From assembly GCF_016650695.1 (NCBI RefSeq), contig NZ_JAEKFH010000003.1:392001-456000 (forward strand): 64,000 bases of DNA, written 5' to 3'. Position numbers and translations under genes: made by a program. The stretch is from Pseudomonas sp. TH41 (lineage in GTDB: Bacteria; Pseudomonadota; Gammaproteobacteria; Pseudomonadales; Pseudomonadaceae). The notes beneath the pieces were generated by a model. It had not been told where the DNA came from. It did no database searches and saw nothing but the letters and a program-made list of their open reading frames with translations. Shown piece after piece: positions 9,596 through 17,863 of the stretch (position 1 is the stretch's first letter; the number at the start of each line of letters is the position of its first letter).

Positions 9596-9683
9596 CTCAT
9601 GCCAACGACGGGATGAGTGGAAGGACAATGGCGTCGTCACCTGACCTTGCTCATGCAAGAACACTGGGGCGGCGTTTTTTTTT
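9596..9683 (+). promoter_or_regulatory. NasT-type antitermination leader upstream of nasS
   Basis: Hairpin P1 (9596-9617) pairs CTCATGCC with GGGATGAG, with one mismatch, and has the hexaloop AACGAC. Hairpin P2 (9624-9635) pairs GAC with GTC and has the hexaloop AATGGC. Both loops carry A at position 1 and G at position 4, the signature bound by ANTAR proteins. The P2 3' arm overlaps the 5' arm of an intrinsic terminator: CGTCGTC 9632-9638 with GGCGGCG 9668-9674, inner stem CTTGC/GCAAG, then nine T. P2 and the terminator are therefore mutually exclusive. Confidence 0.75.
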
Positions 9684-9698
9684 GAAGGTGCAGAATCG

Positions 9699-10910
9699 AT
9701 GAATGAACCATCAGCCGGCCCACTGGCCTGGGTCAATGGCAGCGACGCCCCGGAAAAGTCCGCGATCAATGTAGGCTTCATGGCCCTGAGCGACTGCGCC
9801 TCCGTGGTGGTCGCCGCCACCCAGGGTTTCGCCCAGCCCTATGGCCTGACGCTAAACCTCAAGCGCCAATCGTCCTGGGCCAACCTGCGGGACAAACTGG
9901 TCAGTGGCGAGCTCGATGCCGCCCATAGCCTGTACGGGTTGATCTACGCCGTGCACTTGGGTATCGGCGGCGTGGCTCCTACGGACATGGCCGTGCTCAT
10001 GGGCCTGAACCAGAACGGTCAGAGCATCAACCTCTCCCACGGCTTGCAAGCCCTGGGCGTGACCAGTCCTGAAGCGCTGGCTCGTCACGTGCACCAAAGT
10101 CGCCCAAAACTGACCTTCGCCCAGACATTTCCGACCGGCACTCACGCCATGTGGCTGTATTACTGGCTGGCGAGCCAAGGGATTCATCCCTTGCAGGACG
10201 TCGACAGCGTGGTGGTGCCGCCGCCGCAAATGGTCGCGCACCTGCAAGCGGGGCGCATCGACGGTTTCTGCGTCGGTGAACCCTGGTCTGCCAGCGCGGT
10301 GAAACAGAACCTCGGCTTCACCCTCGCGACCACCCAGACTGTCTGGCCCGATCACCCGGAAAAAGTCCTCGGCTGCACCCGCGCCTTCGTCGAGCAATAC
10401 CCCAACACCGCCCGGGCGTTGGTGATGGCGATTCTGCAAGCCAGCCGTTTTATCGAAGAAAGCCCCGACAATCGCCGCAGCACCGCGCAGTTGTTGAGCG
10501 CACCGGAGTACCTCGATGCGCCGCTTGATTGCATCGAACCGCGGTTACTGGGCGACTATGCCGACGGTCTTGGAAATCGCTGGCAAGACCCGCACGCGCT
10601 GCGTTTTCATGGCGAAGGCGAGGTGAATTTGCCCTACTTGTCCGACGGCATGTGGTTCATGACCCAGTTTCGCCGTTGGGGGTTAGTGCGTGAAGACCCG
10701 GATTACCTCGGCGTGGCCCGCCAGGTCCAGCAACTCGACCTCTACCGCGACGCCGCTGCCGCCGTGGGTGTCGCGGCCCGGGGCCAGGAAATGCGCAGCA
10801 GCCAGTTGATCGACGGTAAGGTCTGGGACGGCTCGGACCCCGCCGGGTATGCGCGCAGTTTCAAGCTGCACGCCCTGAGCGACAGCTCGCTCCGATTTTC
10901 CAGCCGCTGA
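9699..10910 (+). CDS. nasS: Nitrate/nitrite sensor NasS, cytoplasmic periplasmic-binding-protein homologue
   Basis: NasS is related to the NrtA/CmpA nitrate-binding proteins of ABC transporters, but it works in the cytoplasm. It holds NasT inactive until nitrate or nitrite binds. The 403-residue product has no signal peptide (it starts MNEPSAGPLAWVNGSDAPEK), which separates it from transporter components, and no permease or ATPase gene is nearby. Family segments such as VGFMALSDCASVVVAATQGF near residue 26 and RIDGFCVGEPW near residue 185 are present. The start ATG has GAAGG upstream. nasT follows within 15 bases, so the two are co-transcribed from the leader promoter described above. Confidence 0.9.
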   Translation: MNEPSAGPLAWVNGSDAPEKSAINVGFMALSDCASVVVAATQGFAQPYGLTLNLKRQSSWANLRDKLVSGELDAAHSLYGLIYAVHLGIGGVAPTDMAVLMGLNQNGQSINLSHGLQALGVTSPEALARHVHQSRPKLTFAQTFPTGTHAMWLYYWLASQGIHPLQDVDSVVVPPPQMVAHLQAGRIDGFCVGEPWSASAVKQNLGFTLATTQTVWPDHPEKVLGCTRAFVEQYPNTARALVMAILQASRFIEESPDNRRSTAQLLSAPEYLDAPLDCIEPRLLGDYADGLGNRWQDPHALRFHGEGEVNLPYLSDGMWFMTQFRRWGLVREDPDYLGVARQVQQLDLYRDAAAAVGVAARGQEMRSSQLIDGKVWDGSDPAGYARSFKLHALSDSSLRFSSR

Positions 10911-10925
10911 CAGGTGCCTTCGACT

Positions 10926-11501
10926 ATGTTGCGTATCCTGCTGATCAACGACACAGCGAAAAAAGTCGGGCGCCTGAAAGCGGCGTTGACCGAAGCCGGG
11001 TTCGAGGTGATCGACGAATCCGGCCTGACCATCGACCTGCCCGCACGCGTCGAATCGGTGCATCCGGATGTGATTCTGATCGATACCGAGTCACCGAGCC
11101 GCGATGTCATGGAGCAGGTGGTCCTGGTGACTCGCGATCAGCCACGGCCGATCGTGATGTTTACCGACGAGCATGACCCCGGCGTGATGCGCCAGGCGAT
11201 CAAGTCCGGGGTCAGTGCCTACATTGTCGAAGGCATTCACGCACAACGCTTGCAGCCGATTCTCGACGTGGCCATGGCTCGCTTCGAAAGCGACCAGGCC
11301 CTGCGCGCGCAACTCCATGCCCGCGACCAGCAACTGGCCGAGCGCAAGCGCATCGAGCTGGCCAAAGGGTTGCTGATGAAAATGAAGCACTGCAACGAGG
11401 AAGAGGCCTACACCCTCATGCGCCGTCAGGCCATGAGCCGACAGCAGAAGCTGATTCAGGTGGCGGAGCAGATTATTGCCATGAGTGAATTGCTGGGTTG
11501 A
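10926..11501 (+). CDS. nasT: ANTAR-domain antiterminator NasT
   Basis: NasT is a response-regulator-like RNA-binding protein that prevents leader termination in nitrate-assimilation transcripts. The 191-residue protein has an N-terminal receiver fold (MLRILLINDTAKKVGRLK, about residues 1-120). A coiled-coil linker and a C-terminal ANTAR domain follow (about 130-190), with ERKRIELAKGLLMKMK and EEAYTLMRRQAM as family motifs. The ATG at 10926 was chosen because the receiver strand starts there; an upstream GTG at 10914 is also open. Three likely RNA targets lie in this window, including one on its own transcript. Confidence 0.93.
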   Translation: MLRILLINDTAKKVGRLKAALTEAGFEVIDESGLTIDLPARVESVHPDVILIDTESPSRDVMEQVVLVTRDQPRPIVMFTDEHDPGVMRQAIKSGVSAYIVEGIHAQRLQPILDVAMARFESDQALRAQLHARDQQLAERKRIELAKGLLMKMKHCNEEEAYTLMRRQAMSRQQKLIQVAEQIIAMSELLG

Positions 11502-11506
11502 ACAGC

Positions 11507-11584
11507 AAAAGATCGCAGCCTTCGGCAGCTCCTACAGGGTGTACGCATTCCAATTGTAGGAGCTGCCGAAGGCTGCGATCTTTT
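11507..11584. repeat. REP inverted pair, family A
   Basis: AAAAGATCGCAGCCTTCGGC and its mirror GCCGAAGGCTGCGATCTTTT surround a 20-base spacer. It starts six bases after the nasT stop and may terminate the nasST transcript. Confidence 0.92.
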
Positions 11585-11607
11585 CGGCCTCACCACAAAA
11601 CCCGATC

Positions 11608-11623
11608 TGGCACAGATCTCGCT
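11608..11623 (+). promoter_or_regulatory. Sigma-54 promoter of the nitrate transporter operon
   Basis: TGGCACAGATCTCGCT has GG at 11609-11610 and GC at 11621-11622, with ten bases between. The -24 half is a perfect TGGCAC. The predicted transcription start near 11634 lies directly before the first hexaloop hairpin. Confidence 0.8.
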
Positions 11624-11637
11624 AAGTAATCGCTACA

Positions 11638-11722
11638 GGTAACCAACGGCGGTTGCCCCACCTACGACAAAGACGTCGCTCACCTCATTTGCCCATGGCG
11701 AATCGGGGGGCGGCGTTTTTTT
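11638..11722 (+). promoter_or_regulatory. NasT-type antitermination leader upstream of the nitrate transporter
   Basis: P1 (11638-11657) is GGTAACC / GGTTGCC with hexaloop AACGGC. P2 (11665-11678) is CGAC / GTCG with hexaloop AAAGAC. Both loops have A1 and G4. The 3' arm of P2 is shared with the 5' arm of the terminator, ACGTCGC 11673-11679 pairing with GCGGCGT 11710-11716, with an inner ATTTGCC/GGCGAAT hairpin and a T run. Forming P2 prevents the terminator, which is the known ANTAR mechanism. Confidence 0.85.
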
Positions 11723-11821
11723 GTTTTGGCCCCACAGCCCGGGGCCGGTGGTGCGGCCGTTGCGGCGCCCCACTTGCAAGCTCATGACTCCTTCCGAGAC
11801 GACTAACAGCTGAGGTGCGCG

Positions 11822-13033
11822 ATGAATTCAAGCTTCTGGAAATCCGGCCATACCCCGACATTGTTCGCGGCCTTCCTCTATTTCGACCTGAGCTTCATGG
11901 TCTGGTACCTGCTCGGCCCATTGGCGGTGCAGATCGCCGCCGACCTGCACCTGACCACCCAGCAGCGCGGAATGGTGGTGGCGACGCCGATTCTGGCCGG
12001 TGCCGTGCTGCGTTTTATCATGGGGATGCTGGCGGATCGTCTGTCGCCAAAAACCGCCGGATTGATTGGCCAGGTGATTGTTATCTGCGCCTTGTTCGGC
12101 GCCTGGAAACTCGGCATTCACAGTTACGAACAAGCGCTGCTGCTGGGCCTGTTCCTCGGCATGGCCGGCGCGTCGTTCGCCGTCGCGCTGCCCCTGGCCT
12201 CGCAATGGTATCCGCCCCAGCATCAAGGCAAAGCCATGGGCATTGCCGGTGCCGGTAACTCGGGCACCGTGCTCGCCGCCCTGATTGCCCCGGTGCTGGC
12301 CGCCGCCTACGGCTGGAGCAACGTGTTCGGTTTCGCGCTTATCCCGCTGATCCTGAGCCTGATCGTCTTCGCCTGGCTGGCCAAAAACGCGCCGGAACGG
12401 CCGAAAGCCAAGTCCGTCTCCGACTACTTCAAAGCCTTGGGCGACCGCGACAGCTGGTGGTTCATGTTTTTCTACAGCGTGACGTTTGGCGGTTTCATCG
12501 GCCTGGCCAGCGCCCTGCCCGGCTACTTCAACGACCAATATGGCCTGAGCCCGGTGACCGCCGGTTACTACACCGCGGCCTGTGTATTCGGTGGCAGCCT
12601 GATGCGTCCGTTGGGCGGCGCCCTGGCCGACCGCTTCGGCGGAATCCGCACATTGCTGGGGATGTACACCGTGGCGGCGATCTGCATCACCGCCGTGGGC
12701 TTCAATTTGCCAAATTCCTACGCGGCACTGGCACTTTTCGTCTGCACCATGCTCGGTTTGGGTGCCGGCAACGGTGCTGTTTTCCAATTGGTACCGCAGC
12801 GTTTTCGTCGGGAGATCGGCGTAATGACCGGCCTGATCGGCATGGCCGGCGGCATCGGCGGTTTCGCCTTGGCGGCAGGCATGGGCGCGATCAAGCAAAG
12901 CACCGGCAGCTATCAGCTGGCCTTGTGGTTGTTCGCCAGCCTCGGCGTCCTCGCCTGGTTCGGACTGCACGGGGTGAAACGCCGCTGGAGAACCACTTGG
13001 GGTTCGGCGGCCGTGACCGCTGCACGGGTCTGA
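11822..13033 (+). CDS. nasA: MFS nitrate/nitrite transporter, NarK/NasA type
   Basis: This inner-membrane transporter brings nitrate (and possibly nitrite) into the cell for assimilation. The 403-residue protein has about twelve hydrophobic segments and the NNP-family glycine-rich signatures, GAGNSGTVLAALIAPVLAA near residue 142 and GLGAGNGAVFQLVPQ near residue 310. The short form (about 400 residues) is typical of assimilatory carriers. It follows its own sigma-54 promoter and leader, and eight bases separate it from the kinase-phosphatase gene, so the two form a transcriptional unit. The NNP family assignment is firm; the symbol follows Pseudomonas usage. Confidence 0.92.
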   Translation: MNSSFWKSGHTPTLFAAFLYFDLSFMVWYLLGPLAVQIAADLHLTTQQRGMVVATPILAGAVLRFIMGMLADRLSPKTAGLIGQVIVICALFGAWKLGIHSYEQALLLGLFLGMAGASFAVALPLASQWYPPQHQGKAMGIAGAGNSGTVLAALIAPVLAAAYGWSNVFGFALIPLILSLIVFAWLAKNAPERPKAKSVSDYFKALGDRDSWWFMFFYSVTFGGFIGLASALPGYFNDQYGLSPVTAGYYTAACVFGGSLMRPLGGALADRFGGIRTLLGMYTVAAICITAVGFNLPNSYAALALFVCTMLGLGAGNGAVFQLVPQRFRREIGVMTGLIGMAGGIGGFALAAGMGAIKQSTGSYQLALWLFASLGVLAWFGLHGVKRRWRTTWGSAAVTAARV

Positions 13034-13040
13034 CACCTCA

Positions 13041-14705
13041 ATGAGCCTGCAACTGAGTTTCGCCGAAGCCAGCGCCACCGGTCCCCGCGAGGAGAATCAG
13101 GACGCTCTGCGCCTGGTCACCCCGGCCCCGGCGCTGGCGGCGAGCAAGGGTTACCTGTTCGCCATCGCCGACGGCGTCAGTCAATGCGCCGACGGTGGGC
13201 TCGCCGCCCGCTCGACCTTGCAAGCCCTGGCACTGGACTACTACGCCACGCCGGAAACCTGGGGCGTTGCTCAAGCACTGGATCGCCTGTTGCTGGCGCA
13301 GAATCGCTGGCTGCAGGCCAATGGCGGTGGGCAACCGCTGTTGACCACCGTCAGCGCGTTGGTCCTGCGTGGCAGGCGTTTTACCCTGGCCCATGTCGGC
13401 GATTGCCGGGTCTATCGCTGGTACGCCGGTCAGTTGCTGCGGGTCAGCGAGGATCACGTCTGGGATCAGCCGGGCATGCAGCATGTGCTCAAGCGTGCAT
13501 TGGGGCTGGATCAGCATCTGGTGCTGGATTTTCTGGATGGCGAATTGCGCCTCGATGAGAGCTTCGTGCTGCTCAGCGATGGCATTTGGGCGGTGTTGGG
13601 CGATACCGCCATTGCGGCGATTCTGCGCGATCAACCGGATCTGCACAGCGCTGCGCAGACCTTGGTGTGTGCGGCGCATCTGGCGGGTAGCCAGGACAAT
13701 GCCAGCGCGTTGCTGGTGCGGGTTGATGCCCTCGGTGAAACGAGCATTGGTGATGCCCTGATTCATTTACAGCAATGGCCGTTACCGCCGGCACTGAGAC
13801 CGGGTCAGATGTTCGAGGGTTGGCAGGTCGAAGGGATACTTGGCCAGAGCCAGCAGTCGTTGCTCTATCGGGTGCGCGATGGGCAACAACAACCCTGGCT
13901 GCTGAAAACCTTGCCCGGTGCGTTGCGCGACGATCATCTGGCCGGGCAGGCGTTATTGTCCGAGGAATGGTTTCTCAAACGCGTGGCCGGGCGGCATTTC
14001 CCTGAAGTCCATGCCGCCACTCAGCGTCAGCATTTGTACTACGTGATGCGCGAATATTCCGGCTCTACCCTGGCGCACCTGCATGAACAGGCAGGACCGC
14101 TGCCGCTGGCCCTATGGCAGGATTGCGCCGAACGCCTGCTGCGGTCGGTCGGCATGCTGCATAGACGACAGATTCTGCATCGTGACATCAAACCGGAGAA
14201 CCTGCTGCTGGGGGACGACGGCGAATTACGCCTGCTGGATTTCGGGCTCGCCTACTGCCCCGGCCTGTCCGAAGATCAGCCCTCAGCCCTGCCCGGCACG
14301 CCCAGCTATATCGCCCCGGAAGCCTTTCGCGGCGAAGCGCCGACACCGCAACAGGATCTGTATGCGGTCGGTGTGACCTTGTATTTCCTGCTCACCGGGC
14401 ATTATCCCTACGGCGAAATTGAAGCGTTCCAGCGGCCCCGGTTTGGTGTGCCGATCAGCGCCAGTCGCTATCGACCGGACCTGCCGGAATGGCTCGCACA
14501 AAGCCTGGAGCGCGCGGTTGCGGTGGATCCGGGTCAGCGCTTTGAAACGGCGGAAGAATGGTTGCTGCTGCTGGAACAAGGCGAGCGGCGTAGTTTGAGC
14601 ATGCGCCCCAAACCGTTACTGGAGCGCGAGCCGTTAAAGGTCTGGCGGACTGTGGCGCTGGTGTCGTTGGTGGTGAACCTGATGTTGTTGTTTTTGCATC
14701 GTTAA
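13041..14705 (+). CDS. Fused PP2C phosphatase / Hanks-type Ser/Thr kinase with a C-terminal membrane anchor
   Basis: Opposing activities are joined in one 554-residue chain. Residues 1-230 form a PP2C phosphatase with metal-binding motifs REENQD, IADGVSQCADGG, VGDCRVYRW and GSQDNAS. Residues about 255-515 form a protein kinase with an ATP-anchoring lysine in WLLKTLP, the catalytic loop HRDIKPENLLL and the DFG motif in LLDFGLAY. A single membrane helix near residues 535-552 ends the protein, leaving both domains in the cytoplasm. It sits between the nitrate transporter and nirB, so control of nitrate uptake or reduction is plausible but unproven. Its stop codon lies inside a REP element. Confidence 0.9.
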   Translation: MSLQLSFAEASATGPREENQDALRLVTPAPALAASKGYLFAIADGVSQCADGGLAARSTLQALALDYYATPETWGVAQALDRLLLAQNRWLQANGGGQPLLTTVSALVLRGRRFTLAHVGDCRVYRWYAGQLLRVSEDHVWDQPGMQHVLKRALGLDQHLVLDFLDGELRLDESFVLLSDGIWAVLGDTAIAAILRDQPDLHSAAQTLVCAAHLAGSQDNASALLVRVDALGETSIGDALIHLQQWPLPPALRPGQMFEGWQVEGILGQSQQSLLYRVRDGQQQPWLLKTLPGALRDDHLAGQALLSEEWFLKRVAGRHFPEVHAATQRQHLYYVMREYSGSTLAHLHEQAGPLPLALWQDCAERLLRSVGMLHRRQILHRDIKPENLLLGDDGELRLLDFGLAYCPGLSEDQPSALPGTPSYIAPEAFRGEAPTPQQDLYAVGVTLYFLLTGHYPYGEIEAFQRPRFGVPISASRYRPDLPEWLAQSLERAVAVDPGQRFETAEEWLLLLEQGERRSLSMRPKPLLEREPLKVWRTVALVSLVVNLMLLFLHR

Positions 14706-14778
14706 AAGATCGCAGCCTGCGGCAGCTCCTACATGGAATGCGTTCTCCTGTAGGAGCTGCCGCAGGCTGCGATCTTTT
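14704..14778. repeat. REP inverted pair, family A
   Basis: AAAAGATCGCAGCCTGCGGC and its mirror GCCGCAGGCTGCGATCTTTT flank a spacer of about 20 bases. The first two bases overlap the TAA stop of the kinase-phosphatase gene. Confidence 0.92.
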
Positions 14779-14877
14779 GATCTTTGCGCTTCAAAACCGC
14801 GCGTCATGCCTTAAACCGGTGCATCAAATTCCCTTCGCCCCTTATGAATCGTCCATAAAAACGGCATTTGGCGCACT

Positions 14878-14893
14878 TGGCACAACCACTGCA
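14878..14893 (+). promoter_or_regulatory. Sigma-54 promoter of nirBD
   Basis: TGGCACAACCACTGCA has GG at 14879-14880 and GC at 14891-14892, with ten bases between. The predicted start is near 14904, upstream of the hexaloop leader. Confidence 0.8.
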
Positions 14894-14922
14894 TTACCTC
14901 TCTCACCACACATAAAGCCCAA

Positions 14923-15009
14923 CCTTCAACGATGAAGGCTGCGCTTCCCGACAGAACGGGACAAGGACAAAGGCGTCCTCGCTAGGCAACTAGCGGGACG
15001 CCTTTTTTT
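14923..15009 (+). promoter_or_regulatory. NasT-type antitermination leader upstream of nirB
   Basis: P1 (14923-14938) is CCTTC / GAAGG with hexaloop AACGAT. P2 (14947-14960) is CCCG / CGGG with hexaloop ACAGAA. Both loops carry A1 and G4. A strong terminator follows: AGGCGTCC 14971-14978 with GGACGCCT 14996-15003, an inner CGCTAG/CTAGCG stem and seven T. Unlike the other two leaders, P2 stops ten bases before the terminator stem, so the exclusive pairing is less obvious here. Confidence 0.8.
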
Positions 15010-15080
15010 GTTTGCGCAAAATATGTCGAGCACGACCTGAAAGCCCTGATGAGGCGGGTCCAAGCTCCCCGGAGAATCTG

Positions 15081-17549
15081 ATGAAAAAACTAAAACTGGT
15101 GATGATCGGCAACGGCATGGCCGGGGTTCGCACCCTGGAAGAACTGCTGAAACTGAGCGGCGAGCTGTACGACATCACGGTCTTCGGCGCCGAACCCCAC
15201 ACCAACTACAACCGCATCCTGCTATCACCCGTACTGGCCGGCGAACAGACCTTCGAAGAAATCGTACTCAACGATCTGGACTGGTACCTGGACAACAACA
15301 TCAAGCTGCTGCTGAACCGCAAAGTGGTGGAGATCGACCGAGTCAAGCGCCGGGTCATCGCCGAAGACGGCACCGAGGCCGAATACGATCGCCTGCTGAT
15401 CGCCACGGGCTCGACCCCGTTCATCCTGCCGATCCCCGGCAATACCTTGCAGGGCGTGATCGGCTACCGCGACATCGCCGACACCCAGGCGATGATCAAC
15501 ACCGCGAAAACCCACAAACACGCGGTCGTCATCGGCGGTGGTTTGCTGGGCCTGGAAGCGGCGAACGGCCTGATGCTGCGCGGCATGCATGTCACCGTGG
15601 TGCACCTCGGCGAATGGCTGCTGGAGCGGCAACTGGACAAAACCAGTGGCCAGTTACTGCAAACCGCCCTCGAAACCCGTGGCTTGCATTTTCGCCTGAG
15701 CGAACAAACCCAGGCGCTGCATGATGCCGGCAATGGCCGGGTTGGCTCGGTGCAATTCAAAAACGGCGACATCATCCCCGCCGACCTGGTGGTGATGGCC
15801 GCCGGTATTCGCCCGAACACCGAACTCGCGGAAAAATCCGGCATCCCGTGCAACCGCGGGATTCTGGTCAATGACACGATGCAAACCTACGACCCGCGCA
15901 TCTATGCCATCGGCGAATGCGCCAGCCACCGTGGCATCGCTTACGGTCTGGTGGCGCCACTGTTCGAACAGGCCAAGGTCTGCGCCAATCACCTCGCCCA
16001 GTTGGGTTTCGCCAGCTACAAAGGTTCGATTACGTCGACCAAATTGAAAGTGACCGGCATCGACCTGTTCTCTGCCGGTGACTTTATGGGCGGCGAAGGG
16101 ACCGAGACCATCACCCTGTCCGACCCTATCGGTGGGGTCTACAAAAAGCTGGTGATCAAGGATGACGTGCTGGTCGGGGCCTGTCTGTACGGCGATACGG
16201 CAGACGGTGGCTGGTATTTCCGGCAGATTCGCGAGAATCACGCCATCGGCGAGATCCGCGATCACCTGATGTTCGGCGGCTCTTCATCCATGGAGCTGGC
16301 CATAGGCGATGTAGGACACCAGGGCCAGGACAAAGCCATGAGCATGGCCGACACCGCCGAAGTCTGCGGCTGCAACGGCGTATGCAAAGGCACCATCGTC
16401 AAAGCCATTCAGGAGCACGGTCTGTTTAGCGTCGACGACGTCAAGAAACACACCAAGGCGGCCAGCTCCTGCGGCTCCTGTGCGGGGTTGGTGGAACAGA
16501 TCCTGATCAACACCGTGGGCGGCGCAGCGGACGTCAAACCAAAAAGCGAAAAAGCCATCTGCGGCTGTAGCGACCTCAACCACGGGCAAATCCGCCAGGC
16601 CATCCGCGATCAGCATTTGCTGACCATCGTCGGCACCCAGAGCTACTTGAACTGGCGCACCCCGAACGGCTGCGCCACTTGCCGCCCAGCACTCAACTAC
16701 TACCTGATTTCGACCTGGCCGGGCGAGGCTAAAGACGATCCGCAATCACGCCTGATCAACGAACGCGCCCACGCCAACATCCAGAAAGACGGCACTTACT
16801 CTGTAGTACCACGGATGTGGGGCGGCGTGACCAATCCTTCGGAACTGCGGCGCATTGCCGACGTGGCCGACAAGTACAACGTGCCGATGGTCAAGGTCAC
16901 CGGCGGCCAACGCATCGATTTGCTGGGGATCAAGAAGCAGGATTTGCCGGGGGTCTGGAAAGACCTCGACATGCCGTCCGGTCACGCCTACGGCAAATCC
17001 ATCCGCACCGTGAAAACCTGCGTCGGCAGCGAGTTCTGTCGCTTTGGCACGCAGAATTCCACGCAACTGGGCATCGAACTGGAGCATGACCTGTTCAACA
17101 TGTGGTCGCCGCACAAGGTGAAACTAGCGGTCTCCGGTTGCCCACGTAACTGTTCGGAAGCGGGCATCAAAGATGTGGGAATTATCGGCGTCGACTCTGG
17201 CTGGGAGATGTACATCGGTGGCAACGGCGGGATCAAAACCGAAGTCGCCGAATTCTTCGTCAAGCTGAAAACCGCCGAAGAAGTGCGCGAATACAACGGC
17301 GCATTCCTGCAGCTGTATCGCGAAGAAGCCTTCTACCTCGAGCGCACCGTGCACTACCTGCAACGGGTCGGCATGGAACACATCAAGAAAGCCGTGCTGG
17401 AAGACCCTGAACGACGCAAGGCGCTCAACGATCGCCTGCAATTCTCCCTGTCGTTCGAACAGGACCCGTGGAAAGAACGCCTGGAACAGCCGCTGCTGAA
17501 GAAAGAATTCGACGTTATTCCCGTGAAGAACCTGGAGGTGCTGGCATGA
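15081..17549 (+). CDS. nirB: NADH-dependent assimilatory nitrite reductase, large subunit
   Basis: NirB reduces nitrite to ammonium with NADH, using FAD, Fe-S clusters and siroheme in the cytoplasm. The 822-residue protein has an N-terminal FAD/NAD(P) oxidoreductase domain (MIGNGMAGVRTLEELL, then VVIGGGLLGLEAANG). BFD-like Fe-S segments lie near 420-530 (CGCNGVCKG, CGSC and a second set). The C-terminal sulfite/nitrite reductase domain carries the siroheme/4Fe-4S cysteines CVGSEFC and CPRNC near residues 650-690. The ATG at 15081 has GGAG ten bases upstream; an upstream in-frame start would lie beside the leader terminator. nirD overlaps its stop codon. Confidence 0.96.
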   Translation: MKKLKLVMIGNGMAGVRTLEELLKLSGELYDITVFGAEPHTNYNRILLSPVLAGEQTFEEIVLNDLDWYLDNNIKLLLNRKVVEIDRVKRRVIAEDGTEAEYDRLLIATGSTPFILPIPGNTLQGVIGYRDIADTQAMINTAKTHKHAVVIGGGLLGLEAANGLMLRGMHVTVVHLGEWLLERQLDKTSGQLLQTALETRGLHFRLSEQTQALHDAGNGRVGSVQFKNGDIIPADLVVMAAGIRPNTELAEKSGIPCNRGILVNDTMQTYDPRIYAIGECASHRGIAYGLVAPLFEQAKVCANHLAQLGFASYKGSITSTKLKVTGIDLFSAGDFMGGEGTETITLSDPIGGVYKKLVIKDDVLVGACLYGDTADGGWYFRQIRENHAIGEIRDHLMFGGSSSMELAIGDVGHQGQDKAMSMADTAEVCGCNGVCKGTIVKAIQEHGLFSVDDVKKHTKAASSCGSCAGLVEQILINTVGGAADVKPKSEKAICGCSDLNHGQIRQAIRDQHLLTIVGTQSYLNWRTPNGCATCRPALNYYLISTWPGEAKDDPQSRLINERAHANIQKDGTYSVVPRMWGGVTNPSELRRIADVADKYNVPMVKVTGGQRIDLLGIKKQDLPGVWKDLDMPSGHAYGKSIRTVKTCVGSEFCRFGTQNSTQLGIELEHDLFNMWSPHKVKLAVSGCPRNCSEAGIKDVGIIGVDSGWEMYIGGNGGIKTEVAEFFVKLKTAEEVREYNGAFLQLYREEAFYLERTVHYLQRVGMEHIKKAVLEDPERRKALNDRLQFSLSFEQDPWKERLEQPLLKKEFDVIPVKNLEVLA

Positions 17550-17863
17550 ACTGGCTGGATATCTGCGCACTGGAAGAGATCAATGCCCTCGGCTCGCGGA
17601 TCATTGCGGGTCCGAAAGGTGACATTGCGATTTTTCGCACAAGCGACGATGAGGTTTTCGCCCTCGACGACCGCTGCCCGCACAAAGGCGGCCCATTGTC
17701 CCAAGGCCTGATCTACGGCAAACGCGTGGCCTGCCCGCTGCACAACTGGCAGATCGACCTGGAAACCGGCGAAGCCCAGGCGCCGGACATTGGCTGCGCC
17801 CATCACCATCCGGCGCGGGTGGAAAACGGCCGGGTGCTGCTGTCCCTACGGGATGCAGGCTGA
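17546..17863 (+). CDS. nirD: Nitrite reductase small subunit, Rieske-type
   Basis: This is the small partner of NirB, 105 residues long, with a Rieske-like fold. The cluster ligands look complete: C-P-H in DRCPHKGG and C-P-L-H in VACPLHNW. A [2Fe-2S] cluster is therefore probable, whereas enteric NirD lacks these residues. ATG overlaps the nirB stop (ATGA), and its own TGA overlaps the next ATG (TGATG), so translation of nirB, nirD and the nitrate reductase is probably coupled. Confidence 0.94.
   Translation: MNWLDICALEEINALGSRIIAGPKGDIAIFRTSDDEVFALDDRCPHKGGPLSQGLIYGKRVACPLHNWQIDLETGEAQAPDIGCAHHHPARVENGRVLLSLRDAG

Noticed and set aside
11608..11622. GATCTG/CAGATC hairpin as the first hairpin of the transporter leader
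   Set aside because: It overlaps the -24/-12 promoter elements and lies upstream of the expected transcription start; the AACGGC hairpin fits better.
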